Assembly (NCBI GenBank): GCA_963573305.1
Contig: OY754339.1
Location: 12,137,941 to 12,201,940 of the forward strand
Source of the DNA: Pyrrhosoma nymphula
Lineage: Eukaryota; Arthropoda; Insecta; Odonata; Coenagrionidae
DNA length: 64,000 bases
Reading direction: 5' to 3'
Shown: positions 36,107-48,528 of the stretch, in pieces
How positions within the stretch are numbered: position 1 is the first letter of the stretch
Layout of the letters: every line of letters begins with the position of its first letter
The notes under the pieces: generated by a model
Seen by the model: the letters and a program-made list of their open reading frames with translations, nothing else
Database searches by the model: none
Told to the model about the DNA's origin: nothing
Translations under genes and position numbers: made by a program

Positions 36107-37077
36107 GTTGGAATCAACGCCCAAAACCACCACGACTGCTGAGAACCTCCTCCTAAAGGCGAAAAGCAGAATGAGAAGATCCCTTCGAGGACCTCGAAAA
36201 CACCAATATTTTTAATGCTGTTGAATTTAAGTTTCAAATAGTTAAATATAAAATGTGTAATTTGATATAAAAGTTACATTATATATTGCGAGCGGCGCGG
36301 TGAGGGGGGATGAGGAAGACGGAAGGGTTGGGGGAAAAGGGGGTGGGCAAGTCGGCGCATTCTGGGAAACAAAGGAAGAGCATTTCTCTCATTCCATTGA
36401 GGTAGATGGAGAGGGCGCTGGTGGCCAATGCTTGCAGCTGTGACGTAGGCGTTGCCGGTCCTCCATCTTTGTTCCCCCGATTTACCTTAGCGCTTATGAG
36501 ATGATGCGCTAATATTGCAATTTTACCATGTTTTCAATCGATAACTCACATGAAATTAGCATGCATTTAAATCTTGAAAATGCATTCTTCATGTTTTTTT
36601 TTGTTTTAATAAATAAATAATAATCCGTATTTAAAGATTTAAAAAAACAGTATAATCCATTACTCTAAGTAACTAATTAATGTTTCCATAGCTAATTTAC
36701 GTTACATTTTAAACAGAAGTTGGATACTCTTGCTTTATATCCTATGATGCTTCCACCCCTCCATGTTACCCAAAGGAAAGCAAGGAACGAACAGGGGGAA
36801 GCAATATGGTGGATATTTCGGTTTCCAGGCTACAGTTTGATGACGTCACGCCCCCTCCCTCTACCTCAATGCTCTCAACATATGTTTATTCACTCACACA
36901 TTCCTTCGCATAACCACTCAGGGGGGAAATGATATTTTCATATGGTTGAAACAGAAGAAGGATGAAAAGGATGGTGAGAATACAAAATGGAGAAAACACA
37001 CGAAATAGAAGGACACAGCGGTGGAGTGAAGGGGGAAAAATTAACAATTCCTAATGATAAAAAGGTTCTAACGGACC
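36107..37077. other. Unassigned, partly GC-rich
   Basis: G-rich patch at 36295-36350. TGACGTCA octamer near 36840. No gene seen. Confidence 0.45.
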
Positions 37078-37145
37078 AGAAAACGAACCCGGACCTTCCA
37101 ATTACGCGTCGCAGTGTTCAGCATCCCTTACCGTCTCCTATCTGA
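37078..37145 (-). repeat. tRNA-derived SINE head (weak)
   Basis: The minus strand reads GGAGACGGTAAGGGATGCTG and then GGAAGGTCCGGGTTCGTTTT. The second carries a B-box-like GGGTTCG followed by a departure from consensus. Acceptor and anticodon stems are not convincing. Confidence 0.5.
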
Positions 37146-39636
37146 GTAAATTATAACGTTGATGGAAACTTTCACCAACTTGAATACAATAAGTTCGTGC
37201 GTCACAAGTTTGAGAACACATGTACAAAAACACAGATAAAAAGACGTATGTACTTAAATTGGTGGAGGTTTGGTCATGCATTTTTTTAAGAAAATCAACT
37301 TCCTTTTTCCGCCAACGTTTCACTTTTGAATTAAGACTTATTCAAGGCTACAGTACAATGCAAGGAATACAGTTAATAATAATTATAATACTACAAAGAT
37401 AAAGAAGGTTTTCAATCATAAATTTACTACCGCATAGGATTAAATTTCTTACCGCGACAATGGTAACACAAAAACAAACTCTTAAAAAGTTGAGTTTCTT
37501 AAAAAAAAGACATGACAAAAACCTCCATAAATTACTCTATGTCATATTAAAGTGGTCAATTCATAGAAGTTATATACTTAGATGTACACAAAGTTTGGAG
37601 AAGGAAGAGCGCCTCTCCTTTGTCCTCATTTCGTTTCTAATGCATCCGGGTGCTGGAATGGCGTTGGGATGAGTGGCGTTGATTGCACGCCGGTCCATTT
37701 CACCCAATCTTCTCTCCTTTGGTGCCCCACACGACCGAAAGCGGAGGATTAATAAGAAGGAGGCAGGGCGCAACGAGTCCACTTCACATCCCTTCCTTCC
37801 CCTTTTGTCGTATTGCGGTGGCTAGGCGGGGGGGGGGGGAGTGGGAAGGGGGGAAAGGGAGGAACAAAGAATAGAGAGAGAGAGCGTCATCTTTGTGCAT
37901 TCCTTTGCGTCCAGAAACGAGAGCATATTCTGCTTTCGTGAAATACATAAAATGTATTCTTCCACACATAAAAATACTTGCATTTCAGGCAAGTTTGGAT
38001 AGCCTACAAAGCAAATGGTCTGTGCTTAGGCTAACTTCAGCTAAATATTTTGCAGAAGAATGAAGTAATTGCACAGATAATTGACATAGATTAGATAAAC
38101 AAAAAAATTTACCCCAAAAAAAGCATTAATTTAGAGGCTCATAGAGAAGAAGATAGATTTACAACAGGAGATGGTCAGACGTACATATGCTTTCAAATAA
38201 CATTTCAATGTTACCAGTGGCCAATATCTACTGATGAATCAACCTTTAACATTTATTGAGACAAGTAACTTTTTTTCATAGTATTTGCCAGTTTTTTATA
38301 CAATTTTCGAGTAACTTTTTTTATAGTAATGACCAATTTGATATAAAATTTTGGCCCCATATACAAAAAAAACCTTTTGTACAGCGTTAAATTTGGTAGA
38401 GGCATAGTGGCCTAATGATCTCAGCGAAGATTAAACGTCATATTACTGACAAATGCTTTTGGAGTATAGCCACTGCGTACGTAAAACATGTTTAACACCT
38501 TGAAGTAATACATATTTCTACTTTCATCGGGAGTATTTTAAACCCAAAGAACAGAGGGAAGGAATGCTCCTAGTTACCTTTAGGTTATATAAGTCTAATT
38601 ATTCGCTTCTGAACAAAAATGGCTGACTTGATAGCACTGTAATAAGATCCACCTCAATATTTAAATCCATAGTCCAATTTGGCAATGGCATAATAAATCA
38701 ATTTACGGACAGATAGCGGGCATTTATTGAGCATGAAATAAAATTTTGTTAGGCTGCACTTTAAATTTTTTACCGTCGTAAAGCTTTTACTGTCGAACCA
38801 AGTTACTACCTACCGAAAAAATCAAGTATTACGGAATATTTATTTCTACTTCACCTACAAATTAATGTCACGGAATGGAAATATTGAAATTTTCATTAAG
38901 CTAATAAATATAAGAGGAAGTTAGCCAAATTTGGGCCGGAAAAACTTTTTCACTTTAAAAAAGCTGACTGACCCGTGTAAACCACGAGGCCCTTTACACA
39001 AGGGCCTTTAATAAAATGAATAGCAAAAGAGTTTTAAAAGGCTTCTCTTTTTTCTGTGTCAAAACCGAAATTTAAATTCACCGACTGATATTCATCCAGA
39101 CGTTAAACAGAGCTAACTTCTACGCAAGTAAACATCCAAACGTACTTCACTCATTTTGAAAATTCTACCCCGCAATATACGCCAAATATGCTTCTTATTG
39201 GTTAAAAATATTTTTAAAAAGTATTATATATATCAAACGTGCGTGGAAAATATTAGGGAAAAGCATAAAAACATTCAAGGTTTCCACTTTTTTAATTTTT
39301 TCTCCATTTCATTAGAAGTTCTTCGCTAATCCAGTAAGTTGTGGTATTGTCAACAAAATTTGTCTTTCAGAAAGGGAACGTATTCGTTGAATTAACGCTT
39401 ATGAAATGCTAACGCATGCATTTTAAATTTTATAAAGTTTTATTTTTTCATCGCAAGGAGGAAATAGAAATTTTAGTTTTTTTTCCAAACAGACTCTTAC
39501 AACTCTACCACTCCTTTGAAATTATTCCATTTTTGCCTTATTGGATTACAGTATCACTAGGGAGCAAGCGACACACATTGGTTAACATGCAATCCTATGC
39601 AATGACTGACATGCTAGAGCTCTTGCATTAAAGAAA
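37146..39636. other. Unassigned AT-rich sequence
   Basis: No recognisable element. A G run (about 37826-37838) and a (GA)n stretch near 37873-37884 are the only distinctive items. Confidence 0.45.
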
Positions 39637-39797
39637 GAAATTCGTACTTCTCCGCAGATTTATTCTGAACAACGACGGGTTTTGATGTATCACAACATCA
39701 TCATGAGGTGATGCAATTTCTGTTATCAATCACAATTCTAACAGATCTAAACGCGTCGTTGTTCAAAATATATTAGTGGAAGAGTACAAAATTCTTG
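39637..39797. mobile_element. Palindromic PLE-type pair of 3' ends (degenerate)
   Basis: GAACAACGACGGGTTT in the left arm mirrors AAACGCGTCGTTGTTC in the right arm. Weaker complementarity runs out to 39637 and 39797. On the minus strand the left half reads CTCATGATGATGTTGTGATA then CATCAAAACCC. This is a decayed form of CTGATGA, stem GATG/CATC, GAAAC. Confidence 0.55.
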
Positions 39798-41051
39798 CTT
39801 TAATTCCAGTATGAACTTGCACAAATTATCGCCTGAATCCGTGAATCATACTCTAAAACTCTAATTTATTGATAATAGAATTTTTTCGCTCGCAGGGATT
39901 GTCAGAAGAAGGAAGGTTGGGTTATTTCAGCGGCAATGCGTCCCTCCCCATCGGGAAGAAAGCTTTCCTTCCGCGAAAGTGTTTATCAATATATTGCCAC
40001 GTCTTGTCTCATTCGCTACTACGCCCAAACCATAACGCCCCCTCTCACCAAAGGGTCGACCGTTTCTTCCTCTCAACAGCCCAGAGAGAGAGAGGGACGT
40101 TGAAGATAGGGGGCGTAAGCTTTTATCAATATTATGCGGCCCCACCCTTTTTTTCTGATGAAGATGGGCGATGGGGGAGAGGGTTGGGAGGGGAGGTGGG
40201 ATGAGCCGTTCCGCACCCACCCTCCCTCCCTCCCCCCGCACCATTTCTTAAACTTAAGCCCCCAGGTGCCGCCCCTTGTCTTAGCGGTTGAGAGGGAAAC
40301 AAACGACCTAAGCAGAACAAAAACCCGTCCTCCATTATCCTTTTCTCTTCATGTCACGAGAGTATGAATGGGGAAGCGAGGGGTAGTGGACGCTAATTGT
40401 ATTGAATCCTCGTTAAGGCAGACGCTTCCGAGGGTGAATGGAGGAGGAGGTCATCAATTCTCATACTATCACGAGCTCTTTCTTGACCTTCGGAGGAGGA
40501 GAATGGTAAGGAGTTCGAAGGAAAGAAGGTGAAGCAAATGAAGTAGGTACAGATAAATTCATTAACGTGTTAACGCATAGCGAGGCGGTTTGATACCAGT
40601 TGGAAGTGCATTCTTTGGCTTAGTTTTTTTTATATTTCTATATTTCCTTGGAATTTTTTTTTTACCTTCAAGTCAACAAAATAATATTAGTTATTTATAC
40701 CAGCTGACCTGTGTTCGTCTTTCACCCGGATGACGCAAGCAGCCGTACTTCCGTTTCAGCTCTCTCTCTACGGCCCGTTATACCCTTTAACCGGCGTCAG
40801 ACGCAAAGCCCTCACCCGCATTATTAAGGAAAGAAGATATGGAGCGGCTGCAAAACTGAATCCAAATTTGGAAGGAGAAAGAACAAAAAATAAGTGAGAT
40901 GAGTTGAGAGTGAAGGGGGTGTATCCTCAGGAAGTCACGCAAGACGACCGGTGACGAACTCGTGACTTGAGGCGCTTGGGACAAATCAGCCGCAAATTTT
41001 TTTATTCTTTCGACCTCCCTCGTCTCTCGTCCCTCACTCGAAGCTGAGGAG
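39798..41051. other. Unassigned, with G-rich/C-rich patches
   Basis: Low-complexity GGGAGG and CCTCCC tracts at about 40150-40260 and a (GA)n at 40084-40096. Overlapping frames of 67-111 codons are compositional. Confidence 0.45.
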
Positions 41052-41100
41052 AATTAGAGAAATAGAGTATTTCATACTCTATTTCGGGTTGTCTCTAATT
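41052..41100. other. Strong hairpin
   Basis: GAAATAGAGTA/TACTCTATTTC (11 bp with a 5-base loop) is extended by an outer TTAGAGA/TCTCTAA after a one-sided bulge. Could form a cruciform or RNA hairpin; role unknown. Confidence 0.75.
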
Positions 41101-43525
41101 TCCAGTCCCGGAACGTCACGTCCTCTCTGTCTGTTGGTATTCTCTTCCCTTGGTGGTACATCGCGGTTTATTCTTCTTCGAAGGACTCCGTTAATTAATT
41201 GTTATTACGAAAGCTGTTCAAGTTTCAAAGTGCACATTGAAAAGGGATTATTTTACAAAAAGTTGTTTTTGTTAATTTTCAGTATCTAGTGGAGTAATAA
41301 TTGTGCGTACTTCTTAGCATCAATAAACTTAGGAGTTGAAATACTAGAGATGTGATGCATTTTGTGTAAATGCTCGCATCATCAGTGAATGTAGAATGTT
41401 TGTTCTTCCCGAAGATTGAACTTAGCTAAACATCATGGTGACTCCTGTTGATAAAATTGCTGGAATATCAACAGCAAAATAACAGAAATTTTCCACTGAA
41501 AGAATTATTATGAACATCATATGGAGATTAAAATGGATGTAACACTATTAATATTTGTATTTTAAAAAGAGGTTAGTATCATTTCAAAAAACGGATATGA
41601 TCCAAGAAACAACCCTAAGTATCCTGAAAGGGATTTAAGATGGAAAATTAACTTCTGAGTACGCAGTGGTGAATCTCCAGAGAAGTCTGCAACAAGAATT
41701 TCAGGATGACGCTAAGATAAGGTTATTACTTTGTTACACTACAGATAAAGATACAGAGAAAGACATCACGGAAAAATAAGATTTTTTATGAGCATAGGTT
41801 GTTCAGAATATAGAAAGTGGTACAGGTTGAGAAAAGATGGATTTTCTGTGGCATAAAGTATGCGGTGAAATGAGAAAAAAGAGCTTAAGATATACCTAAA
41901 TAAAGGTCAACAAAGTTATTTTTAAGAGGAAGATCTTTGGGGGGTAGAGGTATTATTTTTTTAAGGCAGAGTCTTCCCGATGAACTCCAAAAACGGCAAA
42001 GATGATGATGCAAAGCGAAATTATTGGTCCTCAGTAATTTAAATGGCACACCAGGAATCACAAAATTTTCAACGTAATTAACTAGCAGGTCAACAGCCTT
42101 CCACCGTGACATGTCGGAACAGATACAAATCAGAATACTTGACCTCAAGATTACGTAACAAATTGCAATCCAGGCGAAGTGGATGGCATTTAAGGAATTT
42201 TACGAAATTCAACTCCGTTGTCCCAATAAAATCCCGTCCCGTATAACCGCGCTGAGTAGGAGAGAGGCTTCGCCTACTTGAGAGCATCGCGCCGATCGCG
42301 CCCCGGATTACACTGTCCCCTTCATGTTGGGGGGAAAATTAAACATCATCGATGTGACACTTGAGAATCGCTCCAACATCGGTGACATCCCATGACTGCA
42401 TTAGATGAATGTTGGGTGGCCGGCGAAATGCTGAATGTTATGGCATGTCTTTTGCAATTCCTTGGTTATGACCCAAATTAAGTAAACAGTATTTAATAAA
42501 CGAAAGAGATGCCTTTTTTGAAAAAAGTAATTTTATCCAAATTTACAGAAATGCCTGAAGTAAGTGTGGTTCTAAAGATATATCTATCTCTGAAACTTTT
42601 CCGGCTGAAATTAGATTGTTTCAGGATTGACTTCATGGATGTGAAAGATATCCATTTTTTAATTAAAAACTTTGTACTTTTCCACACTATAACTAAAGCC
42701 GGTCACATTAAAAAAAAAGAGTGACAAGTACTAAGGTTTTTATTCAAAAAGAGATCTAAAACTATATCTTAACATCTTACCCTATAAAAATTAGATAGAT
42801 TTAAACAGGATAGAAGAGGTGCAATTCTTATAGGAATACATTTATTTCCAATTCACCCATGTGTTTTACGCTAGTTCCTTTCGGAATAGGCACTGTCCAA
42901 AGAGCTGGACCAAGCAATTTGGCTGCGCGCTGAACCCAGAAATCTGTGTTTTAATAAATTTTCCTGCACGGCCCTATCCATGCATACACCCTTCGTTTCT
43001 GCTACATTCATCCACTGATTCATGCCCGCTCTCATATTTTTAAGATTTCTAACATTTCTCCTTTTAAGAGTCTCTTCCACCACATTCACTCATGACTCTT
43101 TCGCACTCTACCTCTTCCTCTCAGTCCACTATCACAGATATCTGTTTCGTCATTTGACTCTCATCCATTCTCTCGACATGGCCAGGCAAATGAAGCACAC
43201 TCTTTTCTTGTGACCACTAATGGAGATTCCAATCAGCATTCTTTCATGATCCATTCCAGTAAATTAACTAGAATTTTGTCTCTTTAAGTGATTTATATTT
43301 TAATATTATTATATTTATATGGTATAGTTTAGTAGCAAAAACACTCTTTGAGCAACATCGGCGCAGAATATATACATGGAAGATGCCAGGAGATAATGAG
43401 GCAGGTACCAAATCGACGAAGTACTTGTCAGAGTGAGATACAAGAACCAGGTGAAGCAGAGAAAGAGCAACCCCAATGTAGATTTAAATAGTGTCCAGTC
43501 CAGCCTAGCAGTCGTGGGGAGTGAG
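41101..43525. other. Unassigned AT-rich sequence
   Basis: Short frames only; nothing recognised. Confidence 0.45.
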
Positions 43526-43610
43526 TTGGCACGTCATCACCAGCTGATGACGTGCCAAGTCGAAACCTAGCATTAAATATTTATGTGGAATTACAAAGTT
43601 TTCTTTACTT
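43526..43610 (+). mobile_element. PLE-type 3' end with short hairpin
   Basis: A 14-bp hairpin (43526-43539 with 43545-43558) overlaps CTGATGA (43544-43550). GTCGAAACCTAG follows, and then the tail ATTTATGTGGAA shared with the copy at 15339. Stem II of the core is not formed here. Confidence 0.55.
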
Positions 43611-43860
43611 TACATTATGTTAAGTCGATTCCATGAAGTCACGCCCGAGACAACGAATTATATTTAAAACGATGTTTCTAAATTAGTTGGAGAAGACACA
43701 CGAAGGATTATGAGAATTAAAACGTGCTTCTTAAAGGTTATAACCAAAGCATTTTCTCTCAGGGACTTGAAAACAGGGCAGTCTCATTAAAAATTCCACT
43801 CTAGAGAGCAGCACTGAACATTCGCGGAGGAATTTCATCAAAATGAGTTCTGACCATCTT

Positions 43861-43879
43861 ACTCTCTCTCTCTCTCATC
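43861..43879. repeat. (CT)n microsatellite
   Basis: About nine CT units with one substitution at the edge. Confidence 0.85.
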
Positions 43880-43946
43880 TCACGTAAATTCTTAGCATTT
43901 GCGAAATTTAAAGAACTGCGGAGCTGCGGCGTCATCTCTCGCTGTG

Positions 43947-44070
43947 AATTTTCTGGAGGCTTTACGGAGCGAGATGTCTTCACAGGTACCGTGCATACAA
44001 TTCCAAAGTACCCGTGTGCGAACGCTAAGCGCTACTGTCCACGAGGTAAAGCCAAACATAAAACAAAAAG
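43947..44070. repeat. Dispersed repeat E, copy 2
   Basis: Aligns with 13489-13617. It is bracketed by imperfect direct repeats GCGAAATTTAAAGAACTGCG (43901-43920) and TGAAAAATTCAAAGAACTGC (44081-44100), which could be an old, imperfect target duplication or a separate local duplication. Confidence 0.55.
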
Positions 44071-44230
44071 TTGTTTACTTTGAAAAATTCAAAGAACTGC
44101 GGAACTGGCCGCGCATTAACTTTAACGGAGTCACCCGCTGGTGGTCACACAATTGTGTGAAATCTCCGACTCCGTTACAAGTTAAATTACGCCTCCAAAA
44201 TCCTCCAAAAAAAATCCAGTGAGTGATGAC

Positions 44231-44335
44231 GCCTGGGTAGCTTAACTGGTAGACTCGGCGCGAACTCGACGGGGGTCTGGGTTCGAATCCCAGTCCAGGC
44301 GAATGATTTTTTCACTGTGAATTTCACACAATAGC
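44231..44335 (+). repeat. tRNA-derived SINE
   Basis: The 70-base head starts GCCTGGGTAGCTTAACTGGT (A box) and ends with a perfect T arm CTGGGTTCGAATCCCAG and an acceptor strand TCCAGGC that pairs with GCCTGGG. The anticodon arm is not formed, so it is not a working tRNA. The tail GAATGATTTTTTCACTGTGA resembles that of the SINEs at 53002-53606. Confidence 0.8.
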
Positions 44336-46194
44336 ATTTTCGAAACCTCTACAAACCTAAAGATTAAGGCTACCCCTTCCTTACTAAACTCATAGTATTA
44401 CTTCAACTTCCACCATTCTTCATATTCTACCATTGCCGCGAAAAAACTTACTGTAACTGCCGCTAGGTTCAACGCTCTCTCATTCAGAAAATATGCTTGG
44501 ATCTTAGCTGATAAACAACAACGAATTTTTCAGAAATGTTTTATATGAATTCATCATGCTTTTGCTTTACAACGGAAGGGTAAAAATAAAAATATATCTT
44601 CGGTAAATGATACAAATTACTTGAAAAAAAGTATAAATCAGCTAGAGTAAAACTAAACAGTGGAGAAAGGATAAGGAAAGGAAAGGATGGTTATGCAGAC
44701 GACAAAGGATCGCGATTGGAAAACAAGCATTAACACTGCGTTAGCAGCGGCATCACTCGGGTAATGGCTGGCTTGCCATGAAACATTACATAATGTGCGT
44801 GCCCGCTTCGGGGAGACCATGAGTGGCAGCTGCCTTTCTTTCGGATATCCACGGTTTTTGAGGTCCCATTTTTTTCATTCTCGACGCTAATTTATGCAGT
44901 AGAATTAATGAGTGAGACAAGCGGATGAATTCTCAGCTTGGAGGAGTTAGAATACGGCTCCAACAAAAACTGAGAATGGAATCAATGGATATTGTGGTCC
45001 ATTTCCGCAAAAAAATGATTAATGGAGAAGCAGCAGTGGAAACGCATCATTATATTGAAAACACAAAATGAAGCCAATAAGGATACGAATAAGTTTTAAC
45101 AATGGGTGATGACAACTTATCCAGCCATTCAAATATTTTAAAGGACTACATCCCGATCAAACTGGTGCTCGTAGATTTTTTTTCCAAAGAGGAAGGACGC
45201 AATAATGGATATCCTATTTTTTGCTAAAAAGAATTGAGAAACACGCTTATTAGCTACAAATGAAGTTCATGTATAATAAATGACTTTTCTGATTGTTATC
45301 TTCGCCCATGCAAAAATGATTTTAGATTTCCGCTCTCTAGACAATGTATCATACCAGTACATAATTCACTTTTGTCATGCTAATTCCTTATTGAGGTTTC
45401 CGAAATTTTCGGGGTAGGAAAGCTAAAATCCTTTGTTATTACTATTAGACCTAGAAAACTGGCTATCTTTTAAAACTTTTTTCTTAAAAAAATTAACCCA
45501 AATTTAAAAAACAGCTTTTTCTGTTTTATAAAAACAGCATTTGGGTTACTCACGATCTAAAAATATTGCTAACACTACAGAAGGAAACATATAGGCCATG
45601 GTCACCAGATTAACGCATACAAAAATCATTCCTATTAATCTGAGCTTAAATTTTTTAAGAAAAATAGATGAACCTGCATTATGTTTTAATGCGATTTCAG
45701 CCTTATGATTTGATAATGATCAACTTAATAAAAGATTATTCATGAATAAAATGGAATAAGAAGTACTTTTACTAAGAGGAGGGAGAAGGAAATTTAGGAA
45801 AATTTAAAAAAGACGAAACTTCACATTTATTTGAGAAATATTACTTAAGAAAACGTCATCCGTTCAAATTGGCTAAAAGAACAATCGTATCGTGCAAATT
45901 AATTTTAAAATTATAAATAACCAGCTGAAGGCTTTGTTTTTATGACAGCACAAGTTTTAAATTCAACCGAAAGAGAAATATTAATCACATTGGATGTAGT
46001 ATTTTTAGTTACATCTCATCGTAGGGTCAACGGTTAATAAATCGATTTTTTGGGGTGTTTATCTACATTCCTCGTTAAAGGATGAAAGTTGAACAAATTA
46101 AGGGCATGTTTTGCAAATTTATAAAGATACGCTTCACACATTAGCAAGTAACTTATGCAGAAAAAAGTTTAAAGGATCAGTTCGTCCAGATTCG
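44336..46194. other. Unassigned AT-rich sequence
   Basis: No repeat ends or protein recognised. Confidence 0.45.
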
Positions 46195-46585
46195 CCCTTT
46201 TTGAGCAAGAACCAACTATATTCAGCCCCTAAGCGATTGACCCGGTTGTAAACCTGACAGAAAATTGGGAATGGCTTTCATGTACACCAGAAACTATTAT
46301 CCATCTGTGCTCATGTAAATCCACGTAAGAAACAATTATTTTGTACATGCTTTCGCAAGTAATAATGAGTGAGTTCTAGTCGGTTAAAAAACCCCACGCA
46401 GTTTTTGATATTTTTCCCTTTTATATACAATTTCATTCCTACACTTCGTTCGAATATTGCAACTTGTAGTTAGAAACTTTATGATTAATTGGCATACATG
46501 CATTTGACAAGAAATTCATTATTCAAGGGATTATTGAAACCATTTTTAAATAACCAAATGCGAATGAATCATTTGAATTCAAGCA

Positions 46586-47566
46586 CTAGAGGCATTTATA
46601 AAAAATATTAATGCCAAATGGTGGAACGTTTTTTAAACTGAAGAACACATACTTGGATTTTGTGCTAAGTACTAAATTGTTTGCACAAAACCAGAGATTA
46701 AGTCTATACAAATCACTTTGCATTTGGATAACAAGTTCAAACGTACTGAAAGAAGTATAGCACAAAGCAGTATCATCAGCGAAAGAAGTTAATTTTCCAC
46801 AGAGGAGACCATTACACATATTATTAACATAGATAAGAAAAAGGAGAGGCCCAAGGACGGAACCTTTTCACTAAAACAATCATTAATGTTTACTCTTTGG
46901 GTTCTACCCGTCAGGTAGCTCTTAAACCAATCATTCACAACACCTCTAATGCCAGCTTCTGTCAGTCTTTTTATTAGTATTGTGTCGTCAACTGTGTCAA
47001 AAGCTTTTGTTAAATCAAGAAACAGACCAGCACATGTTTTGTTTGCATTTAACTCTCCATATAAACCGGAACTAAAATCTAAAAGAGCATCTTCTGTGCA
47101 TCTTCCCTTTAAAAAAAAAAATTGGGAGTCACTAAAGTATTTTAGAAAATATAGGAAGGAGGGAAATTGGCCGATAGTTATTATTATCAGTCCTATCGCC
47201 TTTCTTAAAAATTGGTGTAACTAAATGTAAGACTTAACGCCCTGAGGACGATGGCAGAGTTAGCCATTGAAACGTCGGCTCTGGCTGAACATCCCACCTG
47301 GTGGGAAACCCGTGAATAATTCATTCACATGGTGTAACTAAAGCTGCTTTCGCTTCTCTGGAAACTGACATCTTTCCATGCTTAAGTTTGCAATAAAAGC
47401 AAAAATATGAGCTATATTCACGTTAATGGCCTTTACAAGGTTGGCAGTCAGATTATCAGTTCCAACAGAACTGTTGGATTTTAAGCCAACAATGATATCC
47501 ATCACTTCTTTTTGTGAAATAACGAGAGCATTTCCGCAATTTGGGGAATCATTTAGCCCAATAAAC
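46586..47566 (-). pseudogene. LINE reverse transcriptase core, broken
   Basis: Minus strand, in order: KEVMDIIVGLKSNSSVGTDN; then, past an inserted PLE end, TPIFKKGDRTDNNNYRPISL (the YRPISL block of non-LTR RT); KGRCTEDALLDF; GLFLDLTKAFDTVDDTILIK (catalytic Asp block A); GIRGVVNDWFKSYLTGRTQR; and after a frameshift near 46850 SFADDTALCY (the (F/Y)ADD catalytic motif) followed by LNLWFCANNLVLSTKSKYVF. Stops and frameshifts near 47130 and 46850 make it inactive. The motif order and spacing fit CR1/Jockey-type LINEs. Confidence 0.9.
47226..47342 (+). mobile_element. Solo PLE-type 3' end inserted in LINE, 12-bp TSD
   Basis: GGTGTAACTAAA occurs at 47214-47225 and 47331-47342 on both sides of a unit about 105 bases long. 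The unit holds CTGAGGA (47242-47248), an unpaired C, stem GATGGC/GCCATT, then GAAACGTCGGC and a tail GGTGGGAAACCCGTGAATAA. The tail matches the palindrome at 54642 (GGTTGGAAACCCGAGAAAG). The LINE frame is restored when the unit and one repeat are removed. Confidence 0.85.
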
Positions 47567-48026
47567 TATACCGTGTGTCGCCCGACCTTCTGGTCGGTTC
47601 TTAGTCCCTCCAGCACTTGAAGGCTCCTTGGACTAGGCTTCTTGCGAAGCGTATCTATCTCCGGGGCCTTCCTGCTCCAGTCTTCCACATCGCTTGTGGA
47701 ACAGTAGACAAAAACGCCCTTTTCAGGACCTTGGATGCGGGCTTAGAATTTTTTTTTGCCGAATTCGATTCACCGGGATCCTCAGCGCTTTTTCTGTGGG
47801 AAGTCCTCGGGGTCTCCCATAGTAGCTCGTGGGCGGAGATGCCGGTCCTAGGGCGACGTCGTCTGCACCGCGATCTGATGGAGCTCTTCATAGCTGGAGG
47901 AACCGGAATGTTCGAAGAATTCCTTGGTGGAGCGTCATAGGTGTAGGTGGTGAGGTTCCAAGTTAGCAAGATGATAGAGGGCTTCGTTGAGAGGCGTCCA
48001 GCCGAGGCACAGCTCGGAGCGAAGGG
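47567..48026. mobile_element. Unidentified 460-bp insert in the LINE
   Basis: Flanked by CCAATAAAC (47558-47566 and 48027-48035), so probably a true insertion. More GC-rich than its host. It begins with a hairpin CCGACC/GGTCGG, which also occurs at 49505. It contains open frames of 107 (plus) and 104 (minus, Arg/Ser-rich) codons with no domain that I recognise. Confidence 0.6.
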
Positions 48027-48344
48027 CCAATAAACCAGATATCGTACTCACGTACATATATAAGGCATGAACGCACCTAAGACGGAAGTCATCATTCTAG
48101 GTTTTCGACGCGAGCAGCAATCGACTATCGACCGAGCAAGAGACGGAATGGAAGGGTGCTGGTCCCAAAGGGTACCTTATACGATTTCGGAACCCCCCCG
48201 AGTCCCTGAGAAGCAACCAAGGCAGTCGTGTTCACCCACCCCTTTCACCCTTCCACGACCCCAGATGGATATTTTCCGATTCGACATCAGAGCGCCGCAC
48301 AGAGCGTGTGTTGGCGTGTGTAAGTGCGCTCAATCACGCAATCT

Positions 48345-48528
48345 CCCCCGCTCTCTCTCTCTCCAACTCACTCTTTCCAATCTCTTTTTTATATCGATCT
48401 CCACACGCGACCGAACGTCGCACACACACCGACACTTTTACCGCATCGAAATCGGAAATGCTCGCATCAAATTGAGAAAATCGAGGGGGGGAGGGGTGGG
48501 CGGAGGAGGAGAGAGAGAGAGAGAATGA
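48345..48528. repeat. (CT)n and (GA)n low-complexity stretches
   Basis: (CT)n at about 48346-48363, and GGGGGAGG followed by (GA)n at about 48484-48526. Confidence 0.85.

Larger units (their letters stand above)
46195..48195 (-). mobile_element. CR1/Jockey-like LINE, copy 1
   Basis: The minus-strand element is defined by alignment with copy 2 (48845-49400). The 3' untranslated part (46195-46585) matches 48845-49222, and the 5' parts match around 47540-47566 and 48027-48195. Between them lies an RT remnant (46586-47566). Two later insertions are visible: 47226-47342 (12-bp TSD) and 47567-48026 (9-bp direct repeats CCAATAAAC). Upstream RT and endonuclease portions are missing. Confidence 0.75.

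Noticed and set aside
44231..44300. Possible genuine tRNA gene
   Set aside because: Acceptor and T arms pair well, but the D and anticodon arms do not form, and a SINE tail follows.
46949..47224. 91-codon plus-strand frame
   Set aside because: It is the antisense of the LINE reverse transcriptase on the minus strand.
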